A stretch of 13,686 nt of DNA from PWND01 sp964601515. Its GTDB lineage: Bacteria; Bacteroidota; Bacteroidia; Bacteroidales; UBA7960. The position numbers were made by a program, and so were the translations under genes. Location: assembly GCA_964601515.1 (NCBI GenBank), contig CAZRNU010000079.1:1-13686 (forward strand), written 5' to 3'. The notes under the pieces were generated by a model that saw only the letters and a list, made by a program, of their open reading frames with translations, did not search any database and was not told where the DNA came from. Positions within the stretch are counted from its first letter, which is position 1. Each line of letters begins with the position of its first letter. Positions 1 to 8,887 of the stretch are shown piece after piece.

Positions 1-59
1 ATTGTTAACAACTTACAGTAAATTGTTAATAAGAGGTTTTTAGACAGTCTGACGGTATA

Positions 60-3000
60 GTGGATGTAAATTTCAGAAGTGTTAACAGAAATCAGAATCT
101 TATCCTAGAAGGACCTGCCAGATTTTACAGAATAGAAATATCAAAAGGGTTAAGCAGTACATATGAGTTGCATATTGAAGCTTCTAACCCAACATACTTT
201 GAGTTGTTTGGTTTTGCGAATCAGGGACATGGAGATGTTGCACAACTTGTTTCCAACACAAACTCTCTGGGTCTCCTAACAGGTACTGTAAGAATTGGAA
301 CAAATATATCCATACCCCAATTGAACGCTGGGGGGAACTATAATATCTCCGAGAACGCAGTTCTGCATGTTGATGGAGGAAGCGTTACCAAACCAAGTGG
401 AACAGCCATTGTGGTTTATGGAAAAGTTATTGTGTCTAATGGGACACTTAATGCAAACATAAATAGTGGTATTACAACAAGAATTAACGGAACATTTGAA
501 TCTCACGGAGGTACTACAAACTTGCGTCAGTTTAGAACATCAGTTTATGGTGTTCAACATCAAGGTGGTTATATACAGAGTGGTGGAACTGTAAATCTTG
601 TTTCCGGAGGTGTTGAGGAGAGTTACCCCAGGTTTTCATTAACCTATACCGGTAACGTTTTTATCATGTCTGGCGGTGTTCTGCATATACAGCAACCCGG
701 CACAAAAGGTGGAGTTTTTATCAACTCAAACCCTGAGAATATTAGCGTAACAGGAGGAACAGTAATTTTTGAGATTTCAAATAATAGAGACTTTCAGTTT
801 ACCTCAAAAGCTCCTTTCTGGAATTTAGAGTTAAGAAAAACTGCATCAAATACCAACTCATTTATTATCAACGAAATTGATAATGTTGGTGGAACTAGTG
901 AGTACTTGGGGGGTCAGCCGTTGAGAGTTCTTAGGGATTTATATATTAGAGGTACTGAGAGTGGTCACCAAGGAGTAAATTTCTATCCGGTTACCAGCCC
1001 AACCAATGTAAATGATGTTTATATTGGAGGTTCATTTTATATTGAATCCGGCTCTCAGTATTGGACCGCAGCAGACGGAAATAGAAGTGAAAACTATAAT
1101 GGCACTGCCAATCTTCCAACAATATACAACACAACATATTTTAATCATACAACTGCAACTCCAACAATTGCATATTTCAACTGGGGTAATGTTGGCAATG
1201 TTTTCGATTATGATAGTGATGGAAACAATAGCCCAGATGAAAATATGGCCGAGTTTGGTAATTTTGTTTTAAATCGCGCAACAGGAAACGAACTTAGAAT
1301 TACATCTCCCGGGCCAGGTGCCGGTTTAAGAGGCAATTCTTCCCTAACTGTAGATGTTAATGGTGATGTAACTATTGAATCAGGAACTTTATGCCAAGGT
1401 CGTTTATCTTTCAGGGTTTGGGGAAGCATTACAAATAAAGACAGACTTGGGACATACTATTCTGCAGGTCCGTATCCTTTGGCATCTGGAACTCCCAGCA
1501 CAGCACAGGTTCGCTTCAGGGAAGACCCGCCAATTATTATAAACACTACAGATAATGCGGTGTTTGGAAATATCAGATTTAATGTTTCTCCAACATCTCT
1601 TATTACTTTCAATAGCGATATGTATATTGAAAGAATGGAATTCATGAGGGGAATTATTTATATAGGACAACATCATCTGAAAGTGGATGATATGTGGAAC
1701 TTGAATAGTGACACAGACATTGCAACAAGATTCTTTATTGAAGGAGCAAACACAAGCTCATATCTGAGGGTAGCAAACTCAGGAAGAGCAACTGGTGGTG
1801 GAGCTAATCAGCTTATTATGATTATTACAGACGGAAAAGCAAGTGCCGCCGGCCTAAGTCTAAAAGTTGGAGAAAACTCACTTCCTGATTCTGGGCCAAA
1901 CGTTCGTAATAATAGGTCGGTTTTAACTTTTCCTATAGGATTTTCAACAGATAATTTTGCTACCGGATTGACAAACACTTATTTCCGACCTGCTCAGGTT
2001 AAAGTTAAGGATTTCGTTGATGATGGTTATCTTAATATCCGTCCTGTTAGTGGCGTTTTGCAAACTACAGCAGGTTCGGGAGGCGAAATTTTGCAACATT
2101 ATTGGAGAGTTTCTCAAAGTGAGTTTACTACTTTGCCAACTTTTGCATATCGCTTTTATTATCGAAATAGAAGTGCAGCGGGTGTTGTTGACCTGCCCGC
2201 AGGAGCAGTGAGTGAAGCTAATTATGTCCCGGGGAAGGTAATGAACGAAATGCCTTTTCAAAGATCTTACGAATCAGATGCGCCGACTGAACTGGACAAT
2301 GGTGGTATTTTCAGTGCCCCTGTTGATGCCAATACTAGGGTTGTGATTTTTAATGGAAATAATATGGGGACAACAGATGATAACTTGTTTGGCTTTAGCG
2401 CAAACGCCCCTGGTATTTCTGCCGAAAACGCAAATTATACAGCGGGACTACATCCCCGGTTTGTTGGAGCGCCGAGAGTTTTCTATTCAAGACGAACGAG
2501 TGATACTATGAGATGGGATCTTAACACAAATTGGTCTCTTGTTGGATACAATGGTGCAGCGGCACCTGTCGGTCAGTTCCCTGCCGCTGGAGATATTGCT
2601 TATATCAAGGGGAGTGCTATTGCCGCAAGTGCCGGTCGCCATTGGTATTATATACTTGATGCACACCCAAATGTAAATGTTGCCGTGATTAATTTCGAAT
2701 CTGTGGCCGATTTAACACCAACACCTTGGGGCGCGCGTATAGCAATATACCCAACTAGATCTATCACTGCAGCAGAAATAAAAGGCCCGGGAACATTAAT
2801 GCCATTTTTAACCTCGGCAAACCAAGGCCAAATTTTTGCTGATATTGGCGATTTTGCCAATAATCCTAGTTCTGTTGTAAACTACGTACATAATGGACCT
2901 AACGGTACCACAATAGCAATGCCAACAAACTTAACCACTTTTCCACGTCTTGATTTTGAAGCGAACAATGCGGCCAATAGAAGCGTGCGAATTTCACACC

Positions 3001-6000
3001 CCATAACAGTAAATATTGGTATCGCCGTTGGTCAAAACGCAATTTGCGTAGTGGATAACGATGTTTATGTTAAAGGATGGCTAAGAAACAGAGATGCAAC
3101 AGCCGGAACTCTCCAATTTGGTGAGAGTGGTAGCTGGACACTTCATCTTGATTCTGATATTAGAATGGCAGCAGTTGGTGGGGCTGCATTTAACATTCAG
3201 GTATTAAACACTACTCCTAGCTCAAGGGTTCATACTTTAAAGGTTGGGACAAATATTGTTCAAAACACTGGCGCACTAACTCTATACAATGCTGGCGCTG
3301 CCGCAAACAATGCAATTCTTGAATTTATTGGCGATTCAGATGCTCAATACACAAGGATTGCAGGTACTACTCCATCACTCTATCGTATTGTTATGAATAA
3401 GGGTAACACTAGAACACCCCGGTTTACTTTTAGTAATAGCTTTACGCTTAATGGTCCAACAAGTGGGGCTGGCATACCTAAAGCCGTTGAGTTACAAAAT
3501 GGTTCTCTTGAAATAGCAGACGCCGGAATTAATATTAATCTTACAACTGGCAACGACAGTTTTGTTATACCTGCTTCGGCAGGGCTTGTTGTTGGTCCGG
3601 GTCAGGTAAACGTAAGCGGAGCAAATTCGGGTATTCTGCTCGATGGATTACTCCGTGCTCAGAGTACGGGAATTATTAACATGGATGATGGCGTCGGTGT
3701 CAATAACTTTATTGAATACTCTGCCTCTGGAAATGCAACTATTGAAGTGGCAAACAACGCGCAACTAATTGTTGGTTCACAAATTCGTAGAAGTCTTTTG
3801 GCTGCAGATGGAGTATTAAGATTTACTCAAACCGGAGGAACGGTTGTAGTTGGTAAAAACGCTGCGCCTCAAGCAAACAGAGGTGTTTTCGAAGTATTGA
3901 ACAATGGAAGTAGATTTATACAAACCGGAGGAACCTTGATAATAATTCGACCACAGACAGCTGCAACGGAAGCTTCTCTTTTGTTAGAGCCTAGTTTACA
4001 TTCGGTAGGAAATGCTACTATTCAAATTGGAAATGACGAAACCCCTGCTTCAAGCGTAATTACTGTTAAATCAAACATCGAACTTGGAAATGTTATTGTT
4101 ACCGGAGCAAACAACCCTACACTAAGATTAAAAGACAGATCTCTTAAGTTGAAAAGAGATTTAACTATTAGTGCAGGAAGCTCATTTGATGGAACAGGCT
4201 TGTTTAATCTCACAGTTAACCGTCATATTATTAATAATGGAACTGCAAACTTAAATATTGACACTTTGTTCTTGAAGGGTGTTAGTACGGCTCCATCTTC
4301 AAGCACTCAGGATATTACAGGCAATTTGGTTGTAAAACATCTAGTTGTTGAACCAGAAACTTCCGTTACTTTAAATGGAGGAGCTAGTCTTGAAGTAAAT
4401 AGAGATTTATTTATCAGAGCCGGTCAGCTTGTTGATGGTGGAAACTCTATTAATGTATCTGGAAACGTATATAATGATGCAGCCCATGTTTCAAGCAATC
4501 CGGCAGTCGGAGGTATAATATTTTCAGGAGCTTCAACTCAAAGAGTTTATGGCTTAGGGCAGTTTGGAAGAATTGAAATCAACAATCCAAATAATGTTAT
4601 AGCAGAAAATAACATTACATTGCAAAACAATTTGACTCTTAGAAGCGGTATTTTCCAAATACAATATCATAAACTAACACTGGGCTTAAGTGCAAATATT
4701 ATTAACGAAGGTGGTCCGTTTAGTGATACAAAAATGGTTGCAGTTGATGGAAGTAGCTTTTTAAGAGGAATAGAAAAGTTTATACCAACTGTTTCAGGTG
4801 GAGCTCCGGTTGCTCCTTATGATATTAACGATGCTGCATATTCATACAAGTTTACCGTGCCTATTGGGTCAGACAATGGCTCTGTCAGAAAGTATACTCC
4901 TGTAGAAATAGCAGTGGCAAACAATAATAGTATAGGATCAACAACAACATATCCAGTTAACGATAAACATATAACTATTGACCCTGTTCCGGGTAGAGTG
5001 CTTCAGTATTATTGGAATTTGTCAAGTTATAATTTATCTGCCTTTACAGGCTTGATTAGGATGCATTATTTGCAAGCTGATGTCAGGGATAACCCTAGTG
5101 ACGAAGCTAATTATTTAGCTGCCAGACTATATAGTGATGAATGGTCTAAGTTTGCTGAGCCGGAGCCCGGTCCGGGATTTTTCCAAATTGTTGATGAGGC
5201 AAATAACTATGTTGGTTTTACATTCAATAATGCATCACATGTTAATGGCGATTATACTGCCGGTATCGGTCCTGATATACCTGATAATGTTCCTGTGTTT
5301 ATATCTACAGGAAATGGAAGTTGGATAAATCCTGCAACGTGGGTTAGAGAAGGAGGAGGATTAGTTCCAGATAATGGACCGGCAGGTCATATTGTAAGGG
5401 TTTTAGATGGACACACTGTTTCTGTTGAAGATAATTTTCGGCAAGCTTATAGAACAGAAATTCATGGAACAGGCAAACTGTTTTTAGGCTCTACTGTAAA
5501 CCATATCTTAGGAATTGTTAGTGAAACAGGCACTATCGAAGTATTAACAAATTCTGTTCCTGCCGGTAATTATGATGCATTTGTAGCATCAGGAGGAGGT
5601 ACATTTGAGTTTGGAGGAGCAGGTTATGGGTTGCCGACAAGATTTACACAGTACAATAATTTAATTGTAAAGGGAAGTGGTACAAAAAGCTTTCCTGCGG
5701 AAATTGTTACAATTAATGGCAATCTAAGTATTTTAGGAACAACAACATTAAGCACTTCCAGAAATGTTAACTTAAGAGGAAATATAACCAAGGATGATAC
5801 TGCAGAATTAGTTAGCTCTAATATCATTAAATTTGAAGGTAATACAAACCAGGAAATTATCGGAAACTTTTCAGGAGCTTTTTGGATTCATTTGGCCAAT
5901 TCTACAGGAAGCAATATTAATCTTAGTGGAAATCTAACCACTTCCGGATTAATATGGCTTGAAAACGGAATATTGAGAGTGGAAGATGGTTTTGTTTTAC

Positions 6001-7139
6001 AGTCTGACAATAATACTGGATTTTTCTCTTCATCGGATGCTAATTTCCACAGAAGTTGGATTGAAGGCACATTCAGACGCAGACTGTCTTCAGGAACAAC
6101 AGCAAATTACCGGAATCAAGCATTTACAATTGGTAGAAACGGCAAAGTTAGGCATGTAAGACTATCTAATGTGTCTGTTGCTAATCAATACTGGACCGCT
6201 GAATATTTTGATTCAAACCCTCTTGATGAAGGGATGGACCCTGAATCTATCAATGGTGATCCTATCCCATTAGAAAAAGTCAGCAATATAGAATTTTGGA
6301 GAATTGTTGGACCAGATGGGGCTAGTGCTCGCGTTCAGCTTAACTGGGGCTTTGAGAGTGGGTTGCCGGATGGTGACCTAGATCTTATTAGAAATAGTAC
6401 AGTTGTTGGCGAATGGAACGGCTCTGCATGGACAAATAAAGGAAATAACGGAAGTGTTTCTGTAACAGGAAACGGGACCTGGACTTCCGGTACTGTTAAT
6501 GCAGGAACAATCTCATCTTTCTCAACCAAATATTTTACAATTGCAACTACAGATGAAAATAACCCCCTCCCTGTCGAATTCCTTTCAATTGATGCATATT
6601 TGCAAGATGAAAACATTGTGGTAGAATGGATTACCGCTACTGAAAGAAATAATGACTACTTCACAGTGGAAAGAAGCAGGGATGCTGTTAATTTTGAAAT
6701 AATAGCTGTTGTAAAAAGTAAAGCTGAATTTGGAAATAGCAACCAGATACTGTCTTACTCGGTTGTTGATTTATCTCCTATAGCAGGACTAAATTATTAT
6801 AGAGTAAAACAAACGGATTTCGATGGTACTAGTGACTATAGCAAGCTGGTTGGTGTTTTTTATCAAAACAAATCGGATGTCGCTATAAACATTTATCCAA
6901 ATCCAAACAGAGGATATGAGTTTAATCTTGTAATGGAAGGGCTAATAAGCTTTGAAAGTGTTGTTATAACCATTACAAATATTCATGGAAAAACAGTACA
7001 AACAGATTTTGTAAATGCCGATGATATGGGTAAACTAATTAGAAAAGTTTCCCCAATAAGAAAACTTGAACCCGGAGTGTATATTATTACTGTTTCAGCA
7101 GCTTCCGGTAGATTTACCACAAGGATGGTTGTTAATTAA
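60..7139 (+). CDS. Giant T9SS-sorted cell-surface protein with beta-strand repeats; N-terminus missing
   Basis: This is a secreted, probably surface-anchored, adhesin-like protein of about 2,359 residues; its ligand or substrate is unknown. Long stretches are rich in G, N, T, S, V and I, with short phrases such as IQSGGTV, FTQTGGTV and FIQTGGTL that suggest stacked beta-strands. Three related modules begin at residues 624 (FPIG), 1600 (VPIG) and 2022 (FTIG). The first two share LQ(H/Y)YW (678, 1648), EANY (719, 1682) and YTAG (793, 1732), and each is followed by a W-x-x-x-x-x-W element (819-825, 1755-1761). Residues 383-394 look like an Asp-rich calcium loop. A fibronectin-like domain starts at PLPVEF (2169). 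The last ~82 residues, from IYPNPN (2278) through GVYIITV to RMVVN, are a type-A T9SS sorting domain, which is normally cleaved at the outer membrane. I see only two cysteines. Base 60 is a GTG and the frame is open only back to 33; there is no signal peptide, which a T9SS cargo needs. The true start probably lies upstream in another frame. Confidence 0.88.
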   Translation: MDVNFRSVNRNQNLILEGPARFYRIEISKGLSSTYELHIEASNPTYFELFGFANQGHGDVAQLVSNTNSLGLLTGTVRIGTNISIPQLNAGGNYNISENAVLHVDGGSVTKPSGTAIVVYGKVIVSNGTLNANINSGITTRINGTFESHGGTTNLRQFRTSVYGVQHQGGYIQSGGTVNLVSGGVEESYPRFSLTYTGNVFIMSGGVLHIQQPGTKGGVFINSNPENISVTGGTVIFEISNNRDFQFTSKAPFWNLELRKTASNTNSFIINEIDNVGGTSEYLGGQPLRVLRDLYIRGTESGHQGVNFYPVTSPTNVNDVYIGGSFYIESGSQYWTAADGNRSENYNGTANLPTIYNTTYFNHTTATPTIAYFNWGNVGNVFDYDSDGNNSPDENMAEFGNFVLNRATGNELRITSPGPGAGLRGNSSLTVDVNGDVTIESGTLCQGRLSFRVWGSITNKDRLGTYYSAGPYPLASGTPSTAQVRFREDPPIIINTTDNAVFGNIRFNVSPTSLITFNSDMYIERMEFMRGIIYIGQHHLKVDDMWNLNSDTDIATRFFIEGANTSSYLRVANSGRATGGGANQLIMIITDGKASAAGLSLKVGENSLPDSGPNVRNNRSVLTFPIGFSTDNFATGLTNTYFRPAQVKVKDFVDDGYLNIRPVSGVLQTTAGSGGEILQHYWRVSQSEFTTLPTFAYRFYYRNRSAAGVVDLPAGAVSEANYVPGKVMNEMPFQRSYESDAPTELDNGGIFSAPVDANTRVVIFNGNNMGTTDDNLFGFSANAPGISAENANYTAGLHPRFVGAPRVFYSRRTSDTMRWDLNTNWSLVGYNGAAAPVGQFPAAGDIAYIKGSAIAASAGRHWYYILDAHPNVNVAVINFESVADLTPTPWGARIAIYPTRSITAAEIKGPGTLMPFLTSANQGQIFADIGDFANNPSSVVNYVHNGPNGTTIAMPTNLTTFPRLDFEANNAANRSVRISHPITVNIGIAVGQNAICVVDNDVYVKGWLRNRDATAGTLQFGESGSWTLHLDSDIRMAAVGGAAFNIQVLNTTPSSRVHTLKVGTNIVQNTGALTLYNAGAAANNAILEFIGDSDAQYTRIAGTTPSLYRIVMNKGNTRTPRFTFSNSFTLNGPTSGAGIPKAVELQNGSLEIADAGININLTTGNDSFVIPASAGLVVGPGQVNVSGANSGILLDGLLRAQSTGIINMDDGVGVNNFIEYSASGNATIEVANNAQLIVGSQIRRSLLAADGVLRFTQTGGTVVVGKNAAPQANRGVFEVLNNGSRFIQTGGTLIIIRPQTAATEASLLLEPSLHSVGNATIQIGNDETPASSVITVKSNIELGNVIVTGANNPTLRLKDRSLKLKRDLTISAGSSFDGTGLFNLTVNRHIINNGTANLNIDTLFLKGVSTAPSSSTQDITGNLVVKHLVVEPETSVTLNGGASLEVNRDLFIRAGQLVDGGNSINVSGNVYNDAAHVSSNPAVGGIIFSGASTQRVYGLGQFGRIEINNPNNVIAENNITLQNNLTLRSGIFQIQYHKLTLGLSANIINEGGPFSDTKMVAVDGSSFLRGIEKFIPTVSGGAPVAPYDINDAAYSYKFTVPIGSDNGSVRKYTPVEIAVANNNSIGSTTTYPVNDKHITIDPVPGRVLQYYWNLSSYNLSAFTGLIRMHYLQADVRDNPSDEANYLAARLYSDEWSKFAEPEPGPGFFQIVDEANNYVGFTFNNASHVNGDYTAGIGPDIPDNVPVFISTGNGSWINPATWVREGGGLVPDNGPAGHIVRVLDGHTVSVEDNFRQAYRTEIHGTGKLFLGSTVNHILGIVSETGTIEVLTNSVPAGNYDAFVASGGGTFEFGGAGYGLPTRFTQYNNLIVKGSGTKSFPAEIVTINGNLSILGTTTLSTSRNVNLRGNITKDDTAELVSSNIIKFEGNTNQEIIGNFSGAFWIHLANSTGSNINLSGNLTTSGLIWLENGILRVEDGFVLQSDNNTGFFSSSDANFHRSWIEGTFRRRLSSGTTANYRNQAFTIGRNGKVRHVRLSNVSVANQYWTAEYFDSNPLDEGMDPESINGDPIPLEKVSNIEFWRIVGPDGASARVQLNWGFESGLPDGDLDLIRNSTVVGEWNGSAWTNKGNNGSVSVTGNGTWTSGTVNAGTISSFSTKYFTIATTDENNPLPVEFLSIDAYLQDENIVVEWITATERNNDYFTVERSRDAVNFEIIAVVKSKAEFGNSNQILSYSVVDLSPIAGLNYYRVKQTDFDGTSDYSKLVGVFYQNKSDVAINIYPNPNRGYEFNLVMEGLISFESVVITITNIHGKTVQTDFVNADDMGKLIRKVSPIRKLEPGVYIITVSAASGRFTTRMVVN

Positions 7140-7274
7140 GTCAACAGTCGATAGTCAACAGTCAACAGTCGAAAGTGGTAGGTGAATTCTGACTTACGAC
7201 TGCCGACTATCGACTATCGACTTACGACTGCCGACTGCCGACTGCCGACTATCGACTGCCGACTATCGACTTAG
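7136..7274. repeat. Inverted array of 7-bp GACTNNN repeats between convergent genes
   Basis: From 7191 to 7274 there are twelve consecutive heptamers GACTNNN with no interruption; NNN is TAC, GCC, ATC, ATC, TAC, GCC, GCC, GCC, ATC, GCC, ATC, TAG. From 7140 to 7176 the same family runs in the opposite orientation as GTCAACA, GTCGATA, GTCAACA, GTCAACA, GTCGAAA and a partial GT. TTAAGTC at 7136-7142 can be read as one more unit. A spacer of about 14 bases (7177-7190) separates the arms. GTCGATAGTC (7147-7156) has four perfect 10-base complements in the right arm, at 7205, 7212, 7247 and 7261, so the transcript could fold into alternative hairpins. Both flanking genes point into the array, so it may stop transcription from both sides, but there is no U-tract typical of an intrinsic terminator. 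The units are too short and have no spacers for CRISPR. Confidence 0.93.
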
Positions 7275-7814
7275 ATTAAACTTTTCAGGATGTCTGGCTC
7301 CCTTGCCTTTGTAGAATTCTTGTATTGATTTTATCAAAACGTCGTAATCATCAGAGGAATTTAAAACAGGCCCAAATCCTCCGGTTTTTAGCTTGTAATC
7401 AAGGTAACCACATACTATTGGCACATTAGCTTCTTTTGCAATATGATAAAAACCTTTTTTCCAGTTTGTAACAAGCTTGCGGGTTCCTTCAGGAGTAACT
7501 ACAAGATATAACTCTTTGTTATTCTCAAAAGCTTTATGAACACTTTTTATTGCACTTCTGCTGTTAGATCGGTCAACAGGAATACCTCCCAACGACTTAA
7601 GTAAAGGCCCGAATGGGAATACAAAAGATTCTTTTTTTATCATAAATTTACCCTTGAACTTATATGCAGTGAAAGCAAGCCAACCATAAACAAAATCATA
7701 ATAGCTGGTATGTGGAGCCATTATAACAACTGCTTTTTTTATTTCAGGAGGCATATTAGAGTCTATTTTCCAACCCTTTAGCTTCAAAATAAAACGGGCT
7801 ATTCTACTTTTCAT
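7263..7814 (-). CDS. PlsC-type 1-acyl-sn-glycerol-3-phosphate acyltransferase family protein
   Basis: This is a 183-residue member of the lysophosphatidate acyltransferase superfamily, which transfers an acyl chain to a glycerophosphate or similar acceptor at the inner membrane. The catalytic HX4D motif is intact (H35-TSYY-D40), followed by GGIPVDR (76-82) and the acceptor-binding EGTR (109-112). It is shorter than classical PlsC (about 240 residues) and lacks a clear N-terminal membrane helix, so the true acceptor could be a lipid other than lysophosphatidate. I chose the ATG at 7814 (MKSRIARF). It overlaps the end of rlmN by 11 bases, which suggests coupled translation. The longer reading would need a TTG at 7838 and a deeper overlap. 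The last three codons (L, S, R) and the TAG stop lie inside the heptamer array, so the C-terminal end may have been changed by the repeats. Confidence 0.85.
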   Translation of the reverse strand: MKSRIARFILKLKGWKIDSNMPPEIKKAVVIMAPHTSYYDFVYGWLAFTAYKFKGKFMIKKESFVFPFGPLLKSLGGIPVDRSNSRSAIKSVHKAFENNKELYLVVTPEGTRKLVTNWKKGFYHIAKEANVPIVCGYLDYKLKTGGFGPVLNSSDDYDVLIKSIQEFYKGKGARHPEKFNLSR

Positions 7815-8874
7815 AGTTTTTATTTTTTTTTCGTTCAATTCTACATGCTAATTGTCCGCATGCCGCATCAATATCTGCGCCTTTACTTTGCCTAATGTTT
7901 ACAATTAAATTTTTATTCTCAAGGAATTTTACAAAACTCGAAAGACTTTGTTGGCTGCCTGGTTTAAAAGGAATTCCACTTACCGGGTTATATTCTATAA
8001 TGTTTATTTTGCAAGGACTTATTTTACAAAACTCCGCGAGTGCAGCCGCATCCTCAAGAGAATCATTAAATCCTTTCAAAAACAAGTATTCATATGTAAT
8101 TCTTAATCCTGTTTGTTTATAAAAGTATTGGATTACCTTTTTTAGCTCAGATAAGTCATTTTTTTTGTTGACAGGCATTATCTGTGCTCTTTTATCATTA
8201 TCAGCGGTATGTAGTGAAATTGCTAAATTGTATTTTATTTTATCATCAGCCAATTGCTTAATTCCACTAATAATTCCTGCGGTTGAAAGTGTTATCCTGG
8301 ATGGAGACATTGCCATTCCATCCTGAGTAGTCATTAAACTAATGGCTTTTTTTACTTCATCGTAGTTTAATAACGGCTCTCCCATGCCCATTAAAACAAC
8401 ATTACTTATGTTGCTTTTATATTCGTTTTTTGCAATTATCTCTAGTTCTACAAGCTGGTCATATATCTCGTAAGCTAGAAGGTCTCTCTTAAATCCCATT
8501 GTGGCTGTAGCGCAAAATTTACATCCTAAAGCGCACCCAACTTGTGAAGAAATACAAGCAGTTAGCCTGTCGCCGGAAGGAATAATAACACCCTCTATCA
8601 CAGAATCGTCAAATAAACGAAATGCAATTTTTGAGGTATTATCTCTACTTTGAAGTTTCGAAATAACTTGTGGAAATCCTATAAAATATTTTTGACTTAA
8701 TTTTTCTCTTAAATCTGATGAAAGATTTGTCATTTCATCAAAACTCCTGGCATTCTTTTTCCATAGCCATTCAGATAACTGCTTTGCTCTAAATGGCTTT
8801 TCTCCGCATGTGGAAATAATATCATCATATTCATGCAAATTAAGCGTTTTAATATCTGTTTTGCCATCTTTCAT
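7804..8874 (-). CDS. rlmN: Dual-specificity RNA methyltransferase RlmN (23S rRNA A2503 / tRNA A37 C2-methyltransferase)
   Basis: RlmN is a cytoplasmic radical-SAM enzyme that puts a methyl group on C2 of A2503 in 23S rRNA and A37 in some tRNAs, which supports translational accuracy. In the 356-residue form chosen here, the 4Fe-4S cluster motif CxxxCxxC is C114, C118 and C121 (CALGCKFC). The two cysteines of the methyl-transfer mechanism are C107 (in TACISSQVGC) and C339 (in DIDAACGQL), both present. The SAM-binding GMGEP and the family signature MGFKRDL are also visible. An ATG at 8931 would add 19 residues with no resemblance to the family that I recognise. I prefer 8874 because the protein then begins close to KTDIKTL, its length fits the family, and a TATCTTTG promoter box sits just five bases upstream of it, inside the longer version. 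The acyltransferase gene overlaps its 3' end and is probably in the same transcript. Confidence 0.96.
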   Translation of the reverse strand: MKDGKTDIKTLNLHEYDDIISTCGEKPFRAKQLSEWLWKKNARSFDEMTNLSSDLREKLSQKYFIGFPQVISKLQSRDNTSKIAFRLFDDSVIEGVIIPSGDRLTACISSQVGCALGCKFCATATMGFKRDLLAYEIYDQLVELEIIAKNEYKSNISNVVLMGMGEPLLNYDEVKKAISLMTTQDGMAMSPSRITLSTAGIISGIKQLADDKIKYNLAISLHTADNDKRAQIMPVNKKNDLSELKKVIQYFYKQTGLRITYEYLFLKGFNDSLEDAAALAEFCKISPCKINIIEYNPVSGIPFKPGSQQSLSSFVKFLENKNLIVNIRQSKGADIDAACGQLACRIERKKNKNYEK

Positions 8875-8879
8875 GTTGG

Positions 8880-8887
8880 CAAAGATA
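8880..8887 (-). promoter_or_regulatory. Candidate Bacteroidota -7 box TATCTTTG for rlmN
   Basis: On the minus strand the eight bases read TATCTTTG, a perfect match to the TAnnTTTG element of the primary sigma factor in this phylum. It lies five bases before the ATG at 8874. No TTTG -33 element is evident at the usual distance upstream. With the normal box-to-start distance the transcript would begin at or next to the A of the ATG, giving a leaderless mRNA. A chance match cannot be excluded. Confidence 0.45.

Noticed and set aside
58..62. TAGTG stop-start overlap as translational coupling of the giant gene to an upstream ORF
   Set aside because: The frame ending at 58-60 has another stop at 19-21, so the upstream ORF would be only 12 codons, and the protein that follows still lacks a signal peptide.
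7140..7274. CRISPR array
   Set aside because: The repeat unit is 7 bases with no unique spacers between units, the units are in two orientations, and no cas gene is nearby.
7815..7838. TTG start for the acyltransferase at 7838
   Set aside because: It needs a rare start codon and a 35-base overlap with rlmN. The ATG at 7814 gives a normal short overlap and a typical N-terminus.
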